A DNA stretch of 64,000 nucleotides, from positions 46,211,758 through 46,275,757 of the forward strand of contig NC_087062.1 in assembly GCF_963678635.1 (NCBI RefSeq), in the 5' to 3' direction. Position numbers and translations under genes: made by a program. This document shows positions 46,801 through 57,419 of the stretch, one piece after another; the first letter of the stretch is position 1, and every line of letters starts with the position of its first letter. Under the pieces are notes generated by a model. It was not told where the DNA came from, ran no database searches, and worked only from the letters and a program-made list of their open reading frames with translations. Source of the stretch: Symsagittifera roscoffensis. Taxonomy: Eukaryota; Xenacoelomorpha; Acoela; Convolutidae.

Positions 46801-48888
46801 AATCGGGGAATTCTGGAGGGAACACGCAAAGGGCGAGCTGAGGACAAGAAAAGATCACGAGATTCTCAAGTTCTTGAGTCCTTGTTGGGAGAAAGAATTC
46901 ATGGCTGGAGTGTTTGGTGCAAAGGAGACCATTTTTGGAGCCTTTGTACAAGAAAGACTGAGCATGCCCATCAGCCTATTGTTGGCCCTGTACCTAGTTT
47001 ACCCGAGGCCTATTCAACATGGGTCCACCATGGTGAACTGGTGTCATTTCATCGACTGACGAAATATGGGGAGCGCCTGTCGATGGGGAAAACCCACTCG
47101 AGCATAGACACTACTCTTATAAATGTGCTGCGGGACTGAAGACGCTGCTGGTGGAGTATCTCCTGATGCAGAATCGACATATGACTGGCGAGGAAAAGAA
47201 TCCGAAAACGAAAGATGAAAGGAGACAAGTGAATGGTGGCATGCCTCTGTTGACAGACCTGTGCCTGGCGATGAGATCGGACCCAATGGGGATAATCAAA
47301 GGGGGCTGGAGGAGGTCGTAACCTGCATTTACGGACCAGCTGTAACATACGCGTTTCCAGATCCTCTAATGACGGCTTACCGCAACTCCGTGGCACACTT
47401 GAGCCTGATAAGTGTGTTGGATGGGACGGCACTCAACTGGTGTCAGCAAGAGGTGCTGAGGGCGCAAATGAGCAACACGGTACTCTTTGGAAAAGTGAAA
47501 GATCCCGAGTTGATGGTATACAATTTCCGAGGGCAACTGCAGTGCAGGATGGGGGGAAAACGTGAAGGCCCCATCGAAACTTATCCCCAGTTCTGGAACT
47601 TGAATCCCCTGACGGCGAGTGAAAAAGAGATCTTGAGAATTCCCGCATGGAAGAAAAGCTTCGAGTTGATGAAAAGGGAGCTAGAGGCAATACTAGAGAA
47701 GGAAATTTTGCCAGCATCCATTCCCGAGTTCCCAACGGTCAGGAGAATGACCCTGGGAATGAACAGTTCCCTGGTGGTCCCATCCCTGTTCGCGCAAGCA
47801 GCGGCGGAGAGGCAGCAAAGGGAATTCACCGATGGCTGGGATCCCCTATTCATCGGCTATACCGCAGCGGTCTATTTTCACACCTGTGATATAAAAATAA
47901 ACTCATGGACGACTCACGCGAAGAAGATGAGAGGCTCAAAGCCCCCAAAATCCGAGGTGCGAGAGATCTTGAGAACGCTTGATTGGGCGGGTTTGGAGAA
48001 TATGTTACCGGTGTGGGACGATGGCAGGATGATTGTAGAAGAAGGACACATTGCGCTAAAAGACGAAATGAAGTTTGCCACAAGAAAATACCGGGCGCCT
48101 TACGGACTGGAACAAGTGGAGATGAGACAGGAAGGGGAAGAGCTGGATGCAGCAGGCCCGTTGTATGTGGCTCTGACGGAATACAAGAAATCAGATCCAA
48201 CGACATCATCACCCCTGTCAGTGGGCACCCCTGGAGACAAAAGAAGCGGCCCTGTAGATGATCGGTTCAGGAGGATACTTGAGAGAAGGAGAGTCGAGTC
48301 AGGAGAAGAAAGTATGGATGAGACTCTCAGTGAGGCAGGAGAGGAGATGGAAGTGGGGAACACGCCTAAACCAAAACCAGCAGAGGGAGATTTCACCACT
48401 CAAGAACTGTGGAAAGATCTGAACGGAGAAGATTGGGCGCGCCACCTCTGACCTCATCTCCCCGCAAGAATCTAGAGTTGCCACTGACGAGCGAGACTTC
48501 CAATATGGGAATGATACTCTTGAGTTCAGAGGAAAGCGAAAAGAATACCTTCGAGGGAAGCAAGACCATGTTCCTAGGGACTCTGGATGAGAACGCTTGG
48601 CGAGAATTTTTGAGAGAGTTTAATCGAGAGGTGAATAGCGAGATCACACTAGACAATTTCAAAGAAGAACTGTGGAGCACGGTGGTGAAGTTCGGTGAAC
48701 CTGTCCTGATGGGAACAGGTCTGGATGAAAAAGCAAGAGGACAGCTGCTGAGCAAGATGGTCGAATTGAGAAAGGCGCCACTGAAGACCAAAGAAGACGA
48801 GTGTAAAGACAGCTCTACTCTGAAACAAAAAACTGTCAATAAAATAATTGAATGTGTAGGGGGGATAAAGTTGAGACTAGTAATATAA
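43890..48888 (+). pseudogene. Accessory ORF 1 of the giant element (about 1,650 codons, decayed)
   Basis: Starts at the ATG at 43890 (MADRVWKSMPAALKRPTLDK). Segments: (a) 43890-45929, basic N-terminus, a long coiled coil with seven-residue repeats (LERNQAN, LERDQAV), then a Pro/Ser-rich linker and an ordered end VIIVAGSDFEG; (b) 45936-46619, same frame after a TAG, with LLLFAGMNDHLHATG, VVFTTSPGYASMPP, WRILMAAPNRE and GDDHPIISH; (c) 46574-47059, after a one-base shift in an A-run; (d) 47050-47320 in two frames; (e) 47261-48451, with PDPLMTAYRNSVAHL and FIGYTAAVYFHT; (f) 48409-48888. The motif order in (a-b) resembles SGNH hydrolases. Segments abut without gaps, so this was once one protein. 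No signal peptide or membrane helix seen. Function unknown. Confidence 0.75.
45840..46490 (+). other. SGNH-hydrolase-like region within accessory ORF 1
   Basis: A hydrophobic strand plus GSD (45852-45860) takes the place of block I (normally GDS). Fifty residues later LLLFAGMND (GxND at 46002-46013) matches block III, and GDDHPIISH near 46458-46484 resembles block V (DxxH). The strand IIVAGSDF and the PGA segment before the TAG fit the fold. The Gly-Ser-Asp order is atypical, so activity is doubtful. Known precedent: SGNH esterase domains in ORF1 of some CR1-group LINEs. Confidence 0.5.
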
Positions 48889-49112
48889 TTAAAAGTACTA
48901 ATATCCTTAAGGCTCGAGCAGGGGGGAGGCAAGAGTTGGAAGAGTTGGATGGAGACAAAGAGGTCGAATCAGTGATGATAACGGCAACGCCCCCAAAGTA
49001 AAGACGTGGAGTCTCGCAATAGGAAGAGAGGGGTAGAAGGGTTGGGTAGTCCTTCGGCGGACGCAGTCTCAAAGAAAAACCTGAGAGAGACGGCCCCCAT
49101 GGTGCTGGCACG
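48889..49112 (+). other. Short gap between accessory ORFs 1 and 2
   Basis: Purine-rich, with six-G runs near 48857 and 48919. No open frame of its own. The ATG at 49099 is out of frame with ORF 2. Confidence 0.5.
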
Positions 49113-51158
49113 GTGGAAGACAGCAGCTACAAGAGTAGCTACGAACCAAGGAAATTGCTCGAGGTAGAAAGAGAGATGGAGGTTCCCACCAATTCGACAA
49201 CGGAAGAAGACTTCAAGCCTCAGAGGACGAAGATGAAACGAGGTTCGACGAGCGGACAGACATGGGAAGTAGACGTTGGCAAGGAATGGGTCTCAAGTGA
49301 ACACCAGGCCACTGGGAAGCAAGCAACTAGTGATCCTCTTGAGAAGAATAAAACGAGGAACACCTCGCGGCCGTGGTGGGTGGTCCTGGAAACATTGAAG
49401 GAACTGGAAGACTGCCTAAAGAAACTCGACAGTGGAATTTCACGCAAGCGACGCAACTGGGCTACCCAGCAGAAGGCTAAGATTAACAAATTAGAACTGG
49501 GGAGCCAACTGAAGAGAACTTGGCAGAACTTGTTAAGGGATCATTTTGAAGAAGCGATGAGGACATCCTATTCGGCGTCGCCGTTGATGGCGAATCCCTT
49601 CGTTAGAACAGCGGGACAATTGATGTTCGCGTGGAGCCTGGTGGGAATAGAATTAGAAACGCTGACCTCGCATGACAAGTTGAAACTGGGTGGAAAAAGT
49701 CTAGAAATATATCAGACATTGATGCAACACATTGCTAGGAATAACTCAGGCTTGAGCCTCGCAAGGAGGAAAGACGCTACTTGTTTTTTGAGGTGGATAA
49801 TGTCGGTGATGACTGACAGCATCATCCTAGCATGTCAACAAAGGGCAATCGTGAGTAAGGCAGTGGAAAGGAGAATCTCAGCAGTCATCTTGAACGTATA
49901 CCAGAGTATTGGGATAGAAAAGGAGGATGGTTCCAGGCAGTCTCTAGAGAGCCACAGGAAGTTAAACGAGATACGGAGATTCTACAACAAGAAGTTTGAG
50001 GAGGGACACGAGGTACACCGTAATTTGGCCTCGGTACTTGTAACTTGGTACTTGAAACTCAACAAGAAGGGAGAATATTAGTACCTGTCTGGAGTGATGG
50101 GGATGGCGTACAACCCTTTCCTGGACTCGAAAGCCGGAGGCGCTCACAGGCACTATGAGGTAGCGGAGCTATTAAAGTTTTGGACAGAGAAGATAGTGGA
50201 AATAGACAGTGTAGAGAGAGAGAGACCGAGCTTGGGTTTGATTCTCGAGAAAACACCAGAGGTGATAAGCGTGCCGCGCTCAAGTAAAAGAGTCGAGCTG
50301 AAGATGGGTAACGGGATTGGCATGTTGGTCACGAATCTGGGAGTGGTGTGGAAATTGCTGAGGCCCTCCTGGTGTCCACATCCCCATGCGAGCCTGATCG
50401 AGGAAGTCACGGAGCGAGTGAGGTTAGCACCGGCGGAGGACGAAGATCTGGCAACATTGAGGATAGTGCACAAGCTGATCTTGCATCAGGTGAAGGAGTC
50501 AAGCGAAGCGACGAGTAAACTAGGGTCGGTGAAGAAAATGGAGCCGGGTAGTTGTCTTGATTCGACGTGTGGAAATGGCGAGCACACCCGTGATGGACGG
50601 TCATGCGTTAGGATACAGTCTTTCCAAAAAGAAGATTTAGTCACTTGGTTTGAAGATATCACAGAGAGGGAGAAGAGTCAATTACAGATAGTGGCTGAGT
50701 GTTACGCGAGTACCACGGTGAATATAGCAACAGCTCTGGGATTCTTCTCGAGAATGTGCAGTCTGCAGTCACTGGAGAGGCTAGAGTCTGAACACCACCT
50801 GGTGACCGCGTTGAGCGTGGAGTCATGGCCCGGGGTGTTGCAGGTAACCCAGAAACACATCAAAAGCTGGAAAGTTGGACTTGAAGCGGAAATGGGGTTT
50901 GCTATGAGCAAAGCCTATGGTCTGCCTCTAAATGCGAAGTCCTTAGAGGGGTCAGTGATGGGCAACCTATGTGGCACCCACTACTCATTGCACATGGCGA
51001 TGGTGGAGGTATCCAGCCAAAGGGTATTAATAGACAAGGCCTTCTCAGTGCCTAAGTGTGTAAGACTGACTCGGATGACGCATGTCGCATCACTCACACA
51101 GGTTGTTGAGGAAAATCCGAGGAACAGTGCCGAGAGAACAGAGGGATCACTTGAGTGA
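49113..51158 (+). pseudogene. Accessory ORF 2 of the giant element (about 680 codons)
   Basis: One reading frame interrupted only by a TAG at 50079-50081. The start is uncertain: the frame opens with GTG at 49113 and no good ATG lies in phase nearby. The N-terminus is charged and Ser/Thr-rich (SSYKSSYEPRKLLEVERE), followed by a helical, mostly ordered protein: SRPWWVVLETLKELEDCL, FVRTAGQLMFAWSLVGIELE, then after the stop MGMAYNPFLD, WKLLRPSWCPHPHASLIEEV, WFEDITEREKSQLQIV and CGTHYSLHMAMVEVS. I do not recognise a family. Good preservation suggests it was under selection as long as pol was. Confidence 0.75.
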
Positions 51159-51285
51159 AATCTGGGGGGAAGAACTTCTGGGGTTTGGAAAGTGAAAACA
51201 CAAGTGACCACGAGAGACAAAACGTGATCGGGAAACCTATGGGTGGTGTTCCAAACATGGAGGAGAACGATGCGATACACAGAAG

Positions 51286-52145
51286 ATGATGGAACTTGAA
51301 CCTCTCCTAGAAGCCTCGGGAGAGCGCAACCTTAGGAGTATTGACCTCGCACATGGGGAATGTCCATGCCACTGTCTGGCACAAATGGTGTGGTATCCGG
51401 ATCACGCAAACCTCTGCTTGGTATGGGCTGTGGAAGAAATTCGGTCAATAGGATTGCCCGATCATCAGCAGAAGGTTACTATCTTGGTGGTTAGCACGAT
51501 GCTGGCTCTACGATGGATTGAGGAAAATGTAACGAAGTATCGGGAGTCGAAGACGCCAACGGCGGAGTCGATATACGCGATAGATTACAGCAGGAGACTT
51601 GAGTTGTTTGAGACTGCATGCAAAGTATTCGCCATACCAATGGAGGTCAGACACGTCTGGAGCCGCATAAGGTTCTTTCTTGGTTTCGAGCGACGTTGAC
51701 ATCCTGGTTGTACATAGTAACGAAGGATCACATGAAGAAATATCAAAAGGAATATCGACAGTTCCTGGTCGAGATAGGACCGGAAGCTTTCAAGAGACCT
51801 CTGCTGACCCATCGAAATGCGATCACGACGGGGTTGAAAAGAGTTGGTAGGGTGTCAAGAAACAATACCAAGGAGAGAGAGTCGATACTGGAGGAAGACT
51901 TGGCGAAGAACGTGAGCCTGAGTCTGCACAATTCCTTCTGTTTGAACCGAGAGTCGAGGGTGAAGAGTTTGCCCAACCAAGCAAAGAGATTGCGTGAGCA
52001 AAGGGAATGGATGCGGTCCTATCAACAGCTGAAATACTGGGAAGAGATCGTGAATAGCTCCGATGATGAAGAGGCACTGTTGAAGCAGATTACGGTGTCA
52101 AATACGTCTGGGTCTGGTACCTCGAAGGCGAAGAACGCGAGATGA
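51286..52145 (+). pseudogene. Accessory ORF 3 of the giant element (about 285 codons)
   Basis: Starts with tandem ATGs at 51286/51289. The first part has ECPCHCLAQMVWYPDHANLC and IGLPDHQQKVTILVVSTMLA, and is helical. A frameshift at about 51690 leads to the frame ending at 52145: basic and helical (DHMKKYQKEYRQFLVEIG, LPNQAKRLREQREWMRSYQQ), ending with acidic SSDDEEA and a Ser/Lys-rich tail. Similar length and spacing to ORF 2 suggest a separate product. Family not recognised. Confidence 0.65.
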
Positions 52146-52586
52146 GCAGGTGGCTCAATGGGGAGTTGTAGAGTCTTGAGTCTTGAGAGGGAAGGAAAGG
52201 GGCTCGAGGGTGAACTTGGATGAAATCTGGGTTCACGAAAAAGAAATTTTAATAAATGAGATATTGTTATTAATGTGTTATATCTATTTATAAATCAAAA
52301 TGCTGCATGACAATTTCCTGATTGAATAGGACAAAAGAAATTTTAAATTAATAGCTTAAAAAGCGAAAATTCAATGGTGCAGGTGTGTGCAGATTTTGAT
52401 TGCTGTTTAGCGATAGTGTGAAAATTTTACATGGTTTTGAATTTTGGTGTGTAGATAAATTTAAGTCTGCTGCAAACTTCTGTAAATGACCACTGGCACT
52501 GTACCTTGAGCAACACTCGGGTTTCTGGGGATTCACTGACAGACAACAGCACGCGATGAGGACATCGATCTTGAGTCCGGGGAGTA
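52146..52586 (+). other. Untranslated region before the 3' LTR
   Basis: Contains a purine-rich stretch GAGAGGGAAGGAAAGGGGCT near 52185 and, just before the LTR, TTGAGTCCGGGGAGTA. Either could serve as the plus-strand primer tract; the second has the right position (adjacent to the LTR) but is short. Confidence 0.45.
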
Positions 52587-53486
52587 TGTGTCAGTCGGTC
52601 ATATCTGGAAGTTTGACCTTGAGGAATATGAAATACGTGGTTTTGGGATGAAGTTTAATTTTTCAAAAATTCGAATTGAGCCTGTCATGCTCAATTTTCT
52701 CGCGACAACTGAAAACATCAAAAAATCAAAATCAGAACGACCGAGTCGCAATTGCGGGAAAGTGACAGAAAAAACAGCAGGAAATTGCTACTCGCAATTT
52801 CCGAGATTATAAAAAAAACACGAGAGTAGAGCTGTCCTATCTGGATATAGGAGGCAGAGTGATTACGGAAGAAGATCGAAATTCAGCTGAACCAGAGTGA
52901 ACCTTCAATGGACAGGTAGATAGCTGAAGTCTCCCAATGGTTCAAACCCAAAACTATATTCTCAAGTTAAAACTCATTTCCTTCGATTGGAACTCATTGA
53001 GAGAAACTTCTCGAGTTATATTCAATTATATTTATGCTAGAGTTACTAATTAGCTGAAATACTCTGATTCTCAAGTGTCCTGATATGTGAGTATTTAATT
53101 TGATTTTCCCGAGTGTATTTTATGATAAGTATGTTGAGGTAAGGCGAGTTTTAGGTTGATCCATCTGAAATGGATCAAAGTTACACTGTCCAATAAAAAG
53201 TAATTTAACGGATTGTTCCGGCCGTTTTTAGCGGCGTTCGTGTATTTTGGGTATTTTGAGACCTAATTATGGGGACGTTCTTATTTTCTAGAGTGGGGGG
53301 GGGGTATTTTGGTAGTGGCCTTTAAGTTGTAACGGGTTCTAGTCTCATGTCGCAAGTGAACCGAATTGGCTCCGACCGTTTAGAGGTATAAAAACACAAG
53401 AGATATTGTCCCTGACTCTTGAGCCAATGGTTATAGGGCCTATTTTTCTTAAGCCTCATATGTGACCGAAGTAGGCGAATGTTACA
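52587..53486 (+). repeat. 3' LTR of the giant element
   Basis: About 900 bp, starting TGTGTCAGTCGGTCATATC and ending CGAATGTTACA, directly followed by the LINE sequence. The G-run near 53295 is longer than in the 5' LTR. Small substitutions and indels are spread along the whole length. Confidence 0.9.
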
Positions 53487-55910
53487 AACTGACTCCGTCC
53501 AATTTTTTTGGATTTCATTTTCCGGAGCCATTTCAATTTTTCCAAGTTCAAACCACCGCTTAAGCGCATCATCATAGGTTCCATCCACATGCTCCAAACC
53601 AAATATTTTGCTCAAGGCATCTTTTGCTCCTACTGCTGAGGCTAAAAAAGCGGGTAAAGCGAGTAGACGAGCAGTAGAAACGCCCAAGCCACCTAAGGCT
53701 GCCGGGAGAACTGCTTGTAAAAACTGGTTATCATCAATTTTCACGTAGGTGACCTTGCATAACGAATTTATCGTAGCGTTCCAAAAAATCATTTTTCAAA
53801 AAGCAAGGGCTCCTACGCAAAAAAAATATAGGAGATTTGGCAGGCTAAAGCAATTTTTCACGAGGTAAAAACCATAATGGGCGTCTAGTTTGTCAATGAC
53901 ATCCGAGATTTTTTCAAGCTCTTTAATTTTTTCGTCCAGCAGTTTTTTTCGGCAAAGTTCGCCGATTGGAGATCCTAAAATGAGGAGTTCTTCTTTTGTT
54001 TTGTTTTTATTTTTATTTTGGGGAATATTTTTCGAAATTGTGTCAAAATTGAATTATTTTGTGTACTAGTTGTCGGTCCCAAAAAACAAAGTTCGCACTT
54101 CTCAGTTTTCAGGCCGTAAATTTGTTCCGATTTCAGAATGTTTTTAAGGTCACGGAGTACTACCTTATAGTCGTCGGCTAAATTCCCATCATCTAAATAC
54201 CAGATCATAATTTTCGACTCCAACTGTTTGACTACTGTATGAATTGTTTCCGCAAAAGGGATGGGGCTTCAGGATCACCTTGCTGAGTTCCGCCTTCTGA
54301 CATTATGACAGAGCTTCCGTAAAAAAGATAACTAGGTTTACCATACGCGCAATGGGTGTAATTATACACTTCGGGCGGTTTGAATAAAAATGATTCAGCA
54401 ATGTTTCTCTGTTTAGAGAGTTAAAGGCATTCTTAAAATCTAGTTTTAAAAGAACAGTGCATTTTGGATTGTCGTCGCGTTCAATTGGGTTTCAAAATTC
54501 TGCTCCTCGTTTGGTACCGCATCCTACCTAAACATTTCCGACAAATATTTGTCGCTCGGAGAGGGCCTTGCTTCCAGCGCGTTTAGACGCCAAACGTCTC
54601 AGCGTAATGCCTATGGCAATCGGTCTCAGCCCTCCGTCTATCTTTATGAAGGCAAAAACCTTGCAACAAAAAAGAAAGAGCTTAGGGATTTGGGTATTTT
54701 GCCATCTCCAATTTAGTTTATCTGTTTAGAAAGCGATTTCAGAAAATAAAGTCCTGCATTACCATTCGACTTACTAACAAGATCTTTAAAAATTGGGGGA
54801 ACTATTTTATCAGGACCTGCTGCTGATCCGTTCGGAAAGGACTTTATTGCTTTATATAGGTAGAATTCAATTACGAAAAAACAATCTAAATTTTCTGGAT
54901 TTGGAGCTGCAAATTAGGCTGGCTGAGGGCTCTTAGACAACAATTTTTGATAGTTACTAGTTGAAATAAAGGCAATTTTGTCATCTCAAACAGCACGCCA
55001 GCACGCCTTATCCCTTTCTTTGTATTTCCTTCATCAAGCTTTCTACTTATTAACTTTAATCTTCGCTCGAGGTCACTCAGAGGCGGGCTTCAAACTTGGG
55101 GGTGGGGTTTTGGAAGTGACACGTCATTTGCTCGAATTTTTTTTTATTTATCAAATAGCTCATGCTTGTGATCTGTTTGCGTCCACTTCTTTTTGGATGC
55201 TCGAAAAAAAAACAAGAACGAGGTTTAAAAAAATTAGCCATTTTGTAACATCTTCTACATTGTAGACGATGTCATTTATTTTGTCCGACAGACTTTCCGC
55301 CAAGGGAACACGCGAGTCTTTTGGTACTCTCTTGAGTACTCGGACATTTGAGATGGCTGTATTAACATAAATGTCTAGCACTAAATCATTACTTTTTGTT
55401 GCTTTATTAACAGATTTTACATAGTCGCTAAGAGAATTTTTTACACAACTGATATGATACCAACTAGAACAACAATCACATCTAATCCAATTTATCAGTC
55501 CTGAAGGTTTTAAGCAATCTTTGCTTGTACAATCTTTGTTGTTTTTCCTTATCTTGACGCAGCATAAAGGTTAAAAAAAGGATTTTGACTGGACTTTAGG
55601 GTGCTGAACTAACCCATGAGAAGCGGTTAGTGAGAATTTTACAAACCAGCAAATAAAAAAAATAAAAGACTATTAAATTAATTTAAATTTTAAAATCGAA
55701 TTACAAAAATCAAAAACAAGGAACAATCTCATCCGAGCTCAGCAGGTCCAGCGGCGCACCACCAGACCCCTCAAGCCAGTTCCAGTTTCCCACCTCCCCA
55801 CAGAAAGCCACTTGACAGACCTGTCTCTAAAATCCCTCAGAGGGCACTCCACAAACAGGCACAAACATCAATTATAACAAATCTATTTAATAAGTTTATC
55901 ACAACAATTA
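53487..55910 (-). mobile_element. LINE copy 2 (minus), 5' part with PHD-like finger and RT
   Basis: Begins near 55910 with the same 5' UTR as copy 1. The initiator codon position (55552) reads ATA. The PHD-like finger lacks its last third through an in-frame deletion near 55430. The RT is broken by several frameshifts; WYLDDGNLADDYK is clear at about 54205. The longest intact stretch, 53792-53487, ends in KNWTESV, exactly at the LTR retrotransposon, and the frame resumes at 31447. The whole copy was therefore about 3.4 kb before the insertion. Confidence 0.85.
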
Positions 55911-56615
55911 GGCTTAAAGGCTCATTCATACCACTGGTCAAAATGAATGACGACATCGAAATGGTATGGGTAGCAGCCGAGTGGGAAAATTGGCAGTTTT
56001 GACGAGTTACAGTGTTAGCGTAACTGTTGTGATAAACTTATTAAACAGATATGTATTGATTCGAATTGCTGCGGCAGCTGGATGCCGAAGCTCAGTCAGA
56101 CTAATCGTCACGACAAGATTACTTATAAACAAGATACGAGACGAAACAAAACAATACCACACTTCTGGCCGGGAACGAATCTATCTATTCCGAGGAACCT
56201 AATCCAACGACACGTAAAGAGAGAGAGAGAGTGTTGAGAACAAGATGGCACGAAACTGCAAATTCTTTTCACTGATGTAAAAACATATGAAGCGAAGATC
56301 ATCATTAAAAAAGACTGCCGTTCCAAAATTCAATTCAAAACTGGAACAGCAGACACGATGTATCCTGACTCATCAATATCAAGCTTTGCCCAATCCCAAA
56401 ACAAAGAAGTCATTCTTGCAGAGATGCAAGGAGGCCCAGCGATGCAATCTGTTAGTACCTGGTGGATTGCTGCAGAAAAGAACGGGTGAGGGGGACATGG
56501 GAATCTGGATGGAGGGAGACAAGGGGCATTGTGACATTCGACCAGAATTGACAAAAAAACAGTTTCGGATGGTTAACCGCTTACCCAGAAAATTGGCAGT
56601 TTTGGAGGCTTAGTA
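55911..56615. other. Stretch between LINE copy 2 and the second LTR element
   Basis: Contains a plus-strand fragment at about 56018-56045 matching the LINE 5' end (GTTGTGATAAACTTATTAA), a GA-microsatellite near 56217-56232, and GTGACATTCGACCAGAAT near 56530, which also occurs in the centre of the LINE inverted repeat at 30392. Open frames here are short and I support none. Confidence 0.5.
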
Positions 56616-57419
56616 GTGTTATTCAGACGATTGGACGAATCGTGAAGGCCAGACGATTTTGAAAATTCTAAATTTTAAAATTTCGATTTGTGACGTCACA
56701 CTTCCGAGAAACGTTGAAAATGGCCATTTTAGAAGAAATTCCAAAAGAGAACACAACAACAACGATAGTTGCGAGAGAAACTACGATGGGAAACAGAAAA
56801 ATACGACAGAGTATTCGCAGAGACCGCTCCGAGTTGTAACGATTGGCAACAAAGCCATTCACACTAACGGTGAAGGGTGGTAGAACCGTGAATTCAGCCT
56901 TCCGGAGAGGAAATAAGAGTGTTATTTCCCCGGATCAGGAATCCGGAGGGGTCTTGAGACTGATTTTAATTAGTTTCATACAAACTTTTAGCTTCTGTTC
57001 ATGCCCTGAATTGGATTTATATAACATCTAGACTCATTTTCTGATAAGAAGAAGCTAGGAGTTGAGGGAAAGGGTTGATCCATCTTCGATGGAGATGATG
57101 ATTTTCATCTACTGAACAAAAACAAAAGTAATATAATATATAGTAGTAGCCCTGTTTTTATGAGTGTCCTCGTGGTCTGGGGATACTGAGACCCAGCCAA
57201 GAGCTCACTAATTTTGCTAGTAAGTAAGTTAGTTTGTGCGTTCTGGTCGAAGCCGGAGAACAGTAACGTTTTTGTCGACCCGAAGTTAGAAAGACCACCG
57301 AAAGAACTGGCTTTGGTAGAGACTGTGAAAAGCATGTAGAGCTTTGTTTATACGCTCGCCAGTCGTTTTACAACCTAGCTTTATTTTCCGTCGAAATGTA
57401 CTTCCAGGCGAATGTTACA
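56616..57419 (+). repeat. 5' LTR of a second, related Ty3-type element
   Basis: The right edge is firm: GGCGAATGTTACA followed by ATAGATGTTTTTATG matches the end of the giant element's LTR and its next bases. The left edge (TGTTATTCAG at 56616) is inferred from length and weak similarity to the giant element's LTR start. It carries a TGTGACGTCACA palindrome (56689-56700) and GGTTGATCCATC, shared with the other LTRs. No 3' partner is within the window. Confidence 0.6.

Larger units (their letters stand above)
31448..53486 (+). mobile_element. Giant Ty3-type LTR retrotransposon (22.0 kb) with accessory genes
   Basis: Bounded by direct repeats 31448-32349 and 52587-53486. The flanks AAACTG on the left and AAACTG on the right of the right LTR give a target-site duplication of 4-6 bp; exact edges are ambiguous because the flank overlaps the LTR end sequence. 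Removing the element restores the LINE reading frame. Internal order: primer-binding candidate, 2.3-kb leader, gag, protease, RT, RNase H, 350-residue spacer, integrase, acidic extension, then three accessory frames over 9 kb. The gag-to-integrase order is that of Ty3 elements. Internal GC content is visibly higher than that of surrounding DNA. Stops and frameshifts in every gene show the copy is inactive. Confidence 0.9.

Noticed and set aside
43134-52586. An envelope gene in the accessory region
   Set aside because: I looked for a signal peptide, a furin-type site and a membrane anchor in ORFs 1-3 and saw none; the hydrophobic stretch SLLLALYLVYP near 46970 is too short and is internal.
56287-56613. 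Plus-strand frame of 108 codons next to the second LTR
   Set aside because: It has no recognisable domain, no homologue elsewhere in the window, and lies in repeat-derived sequence; it could be an old fragment, but I cannot support a gene.
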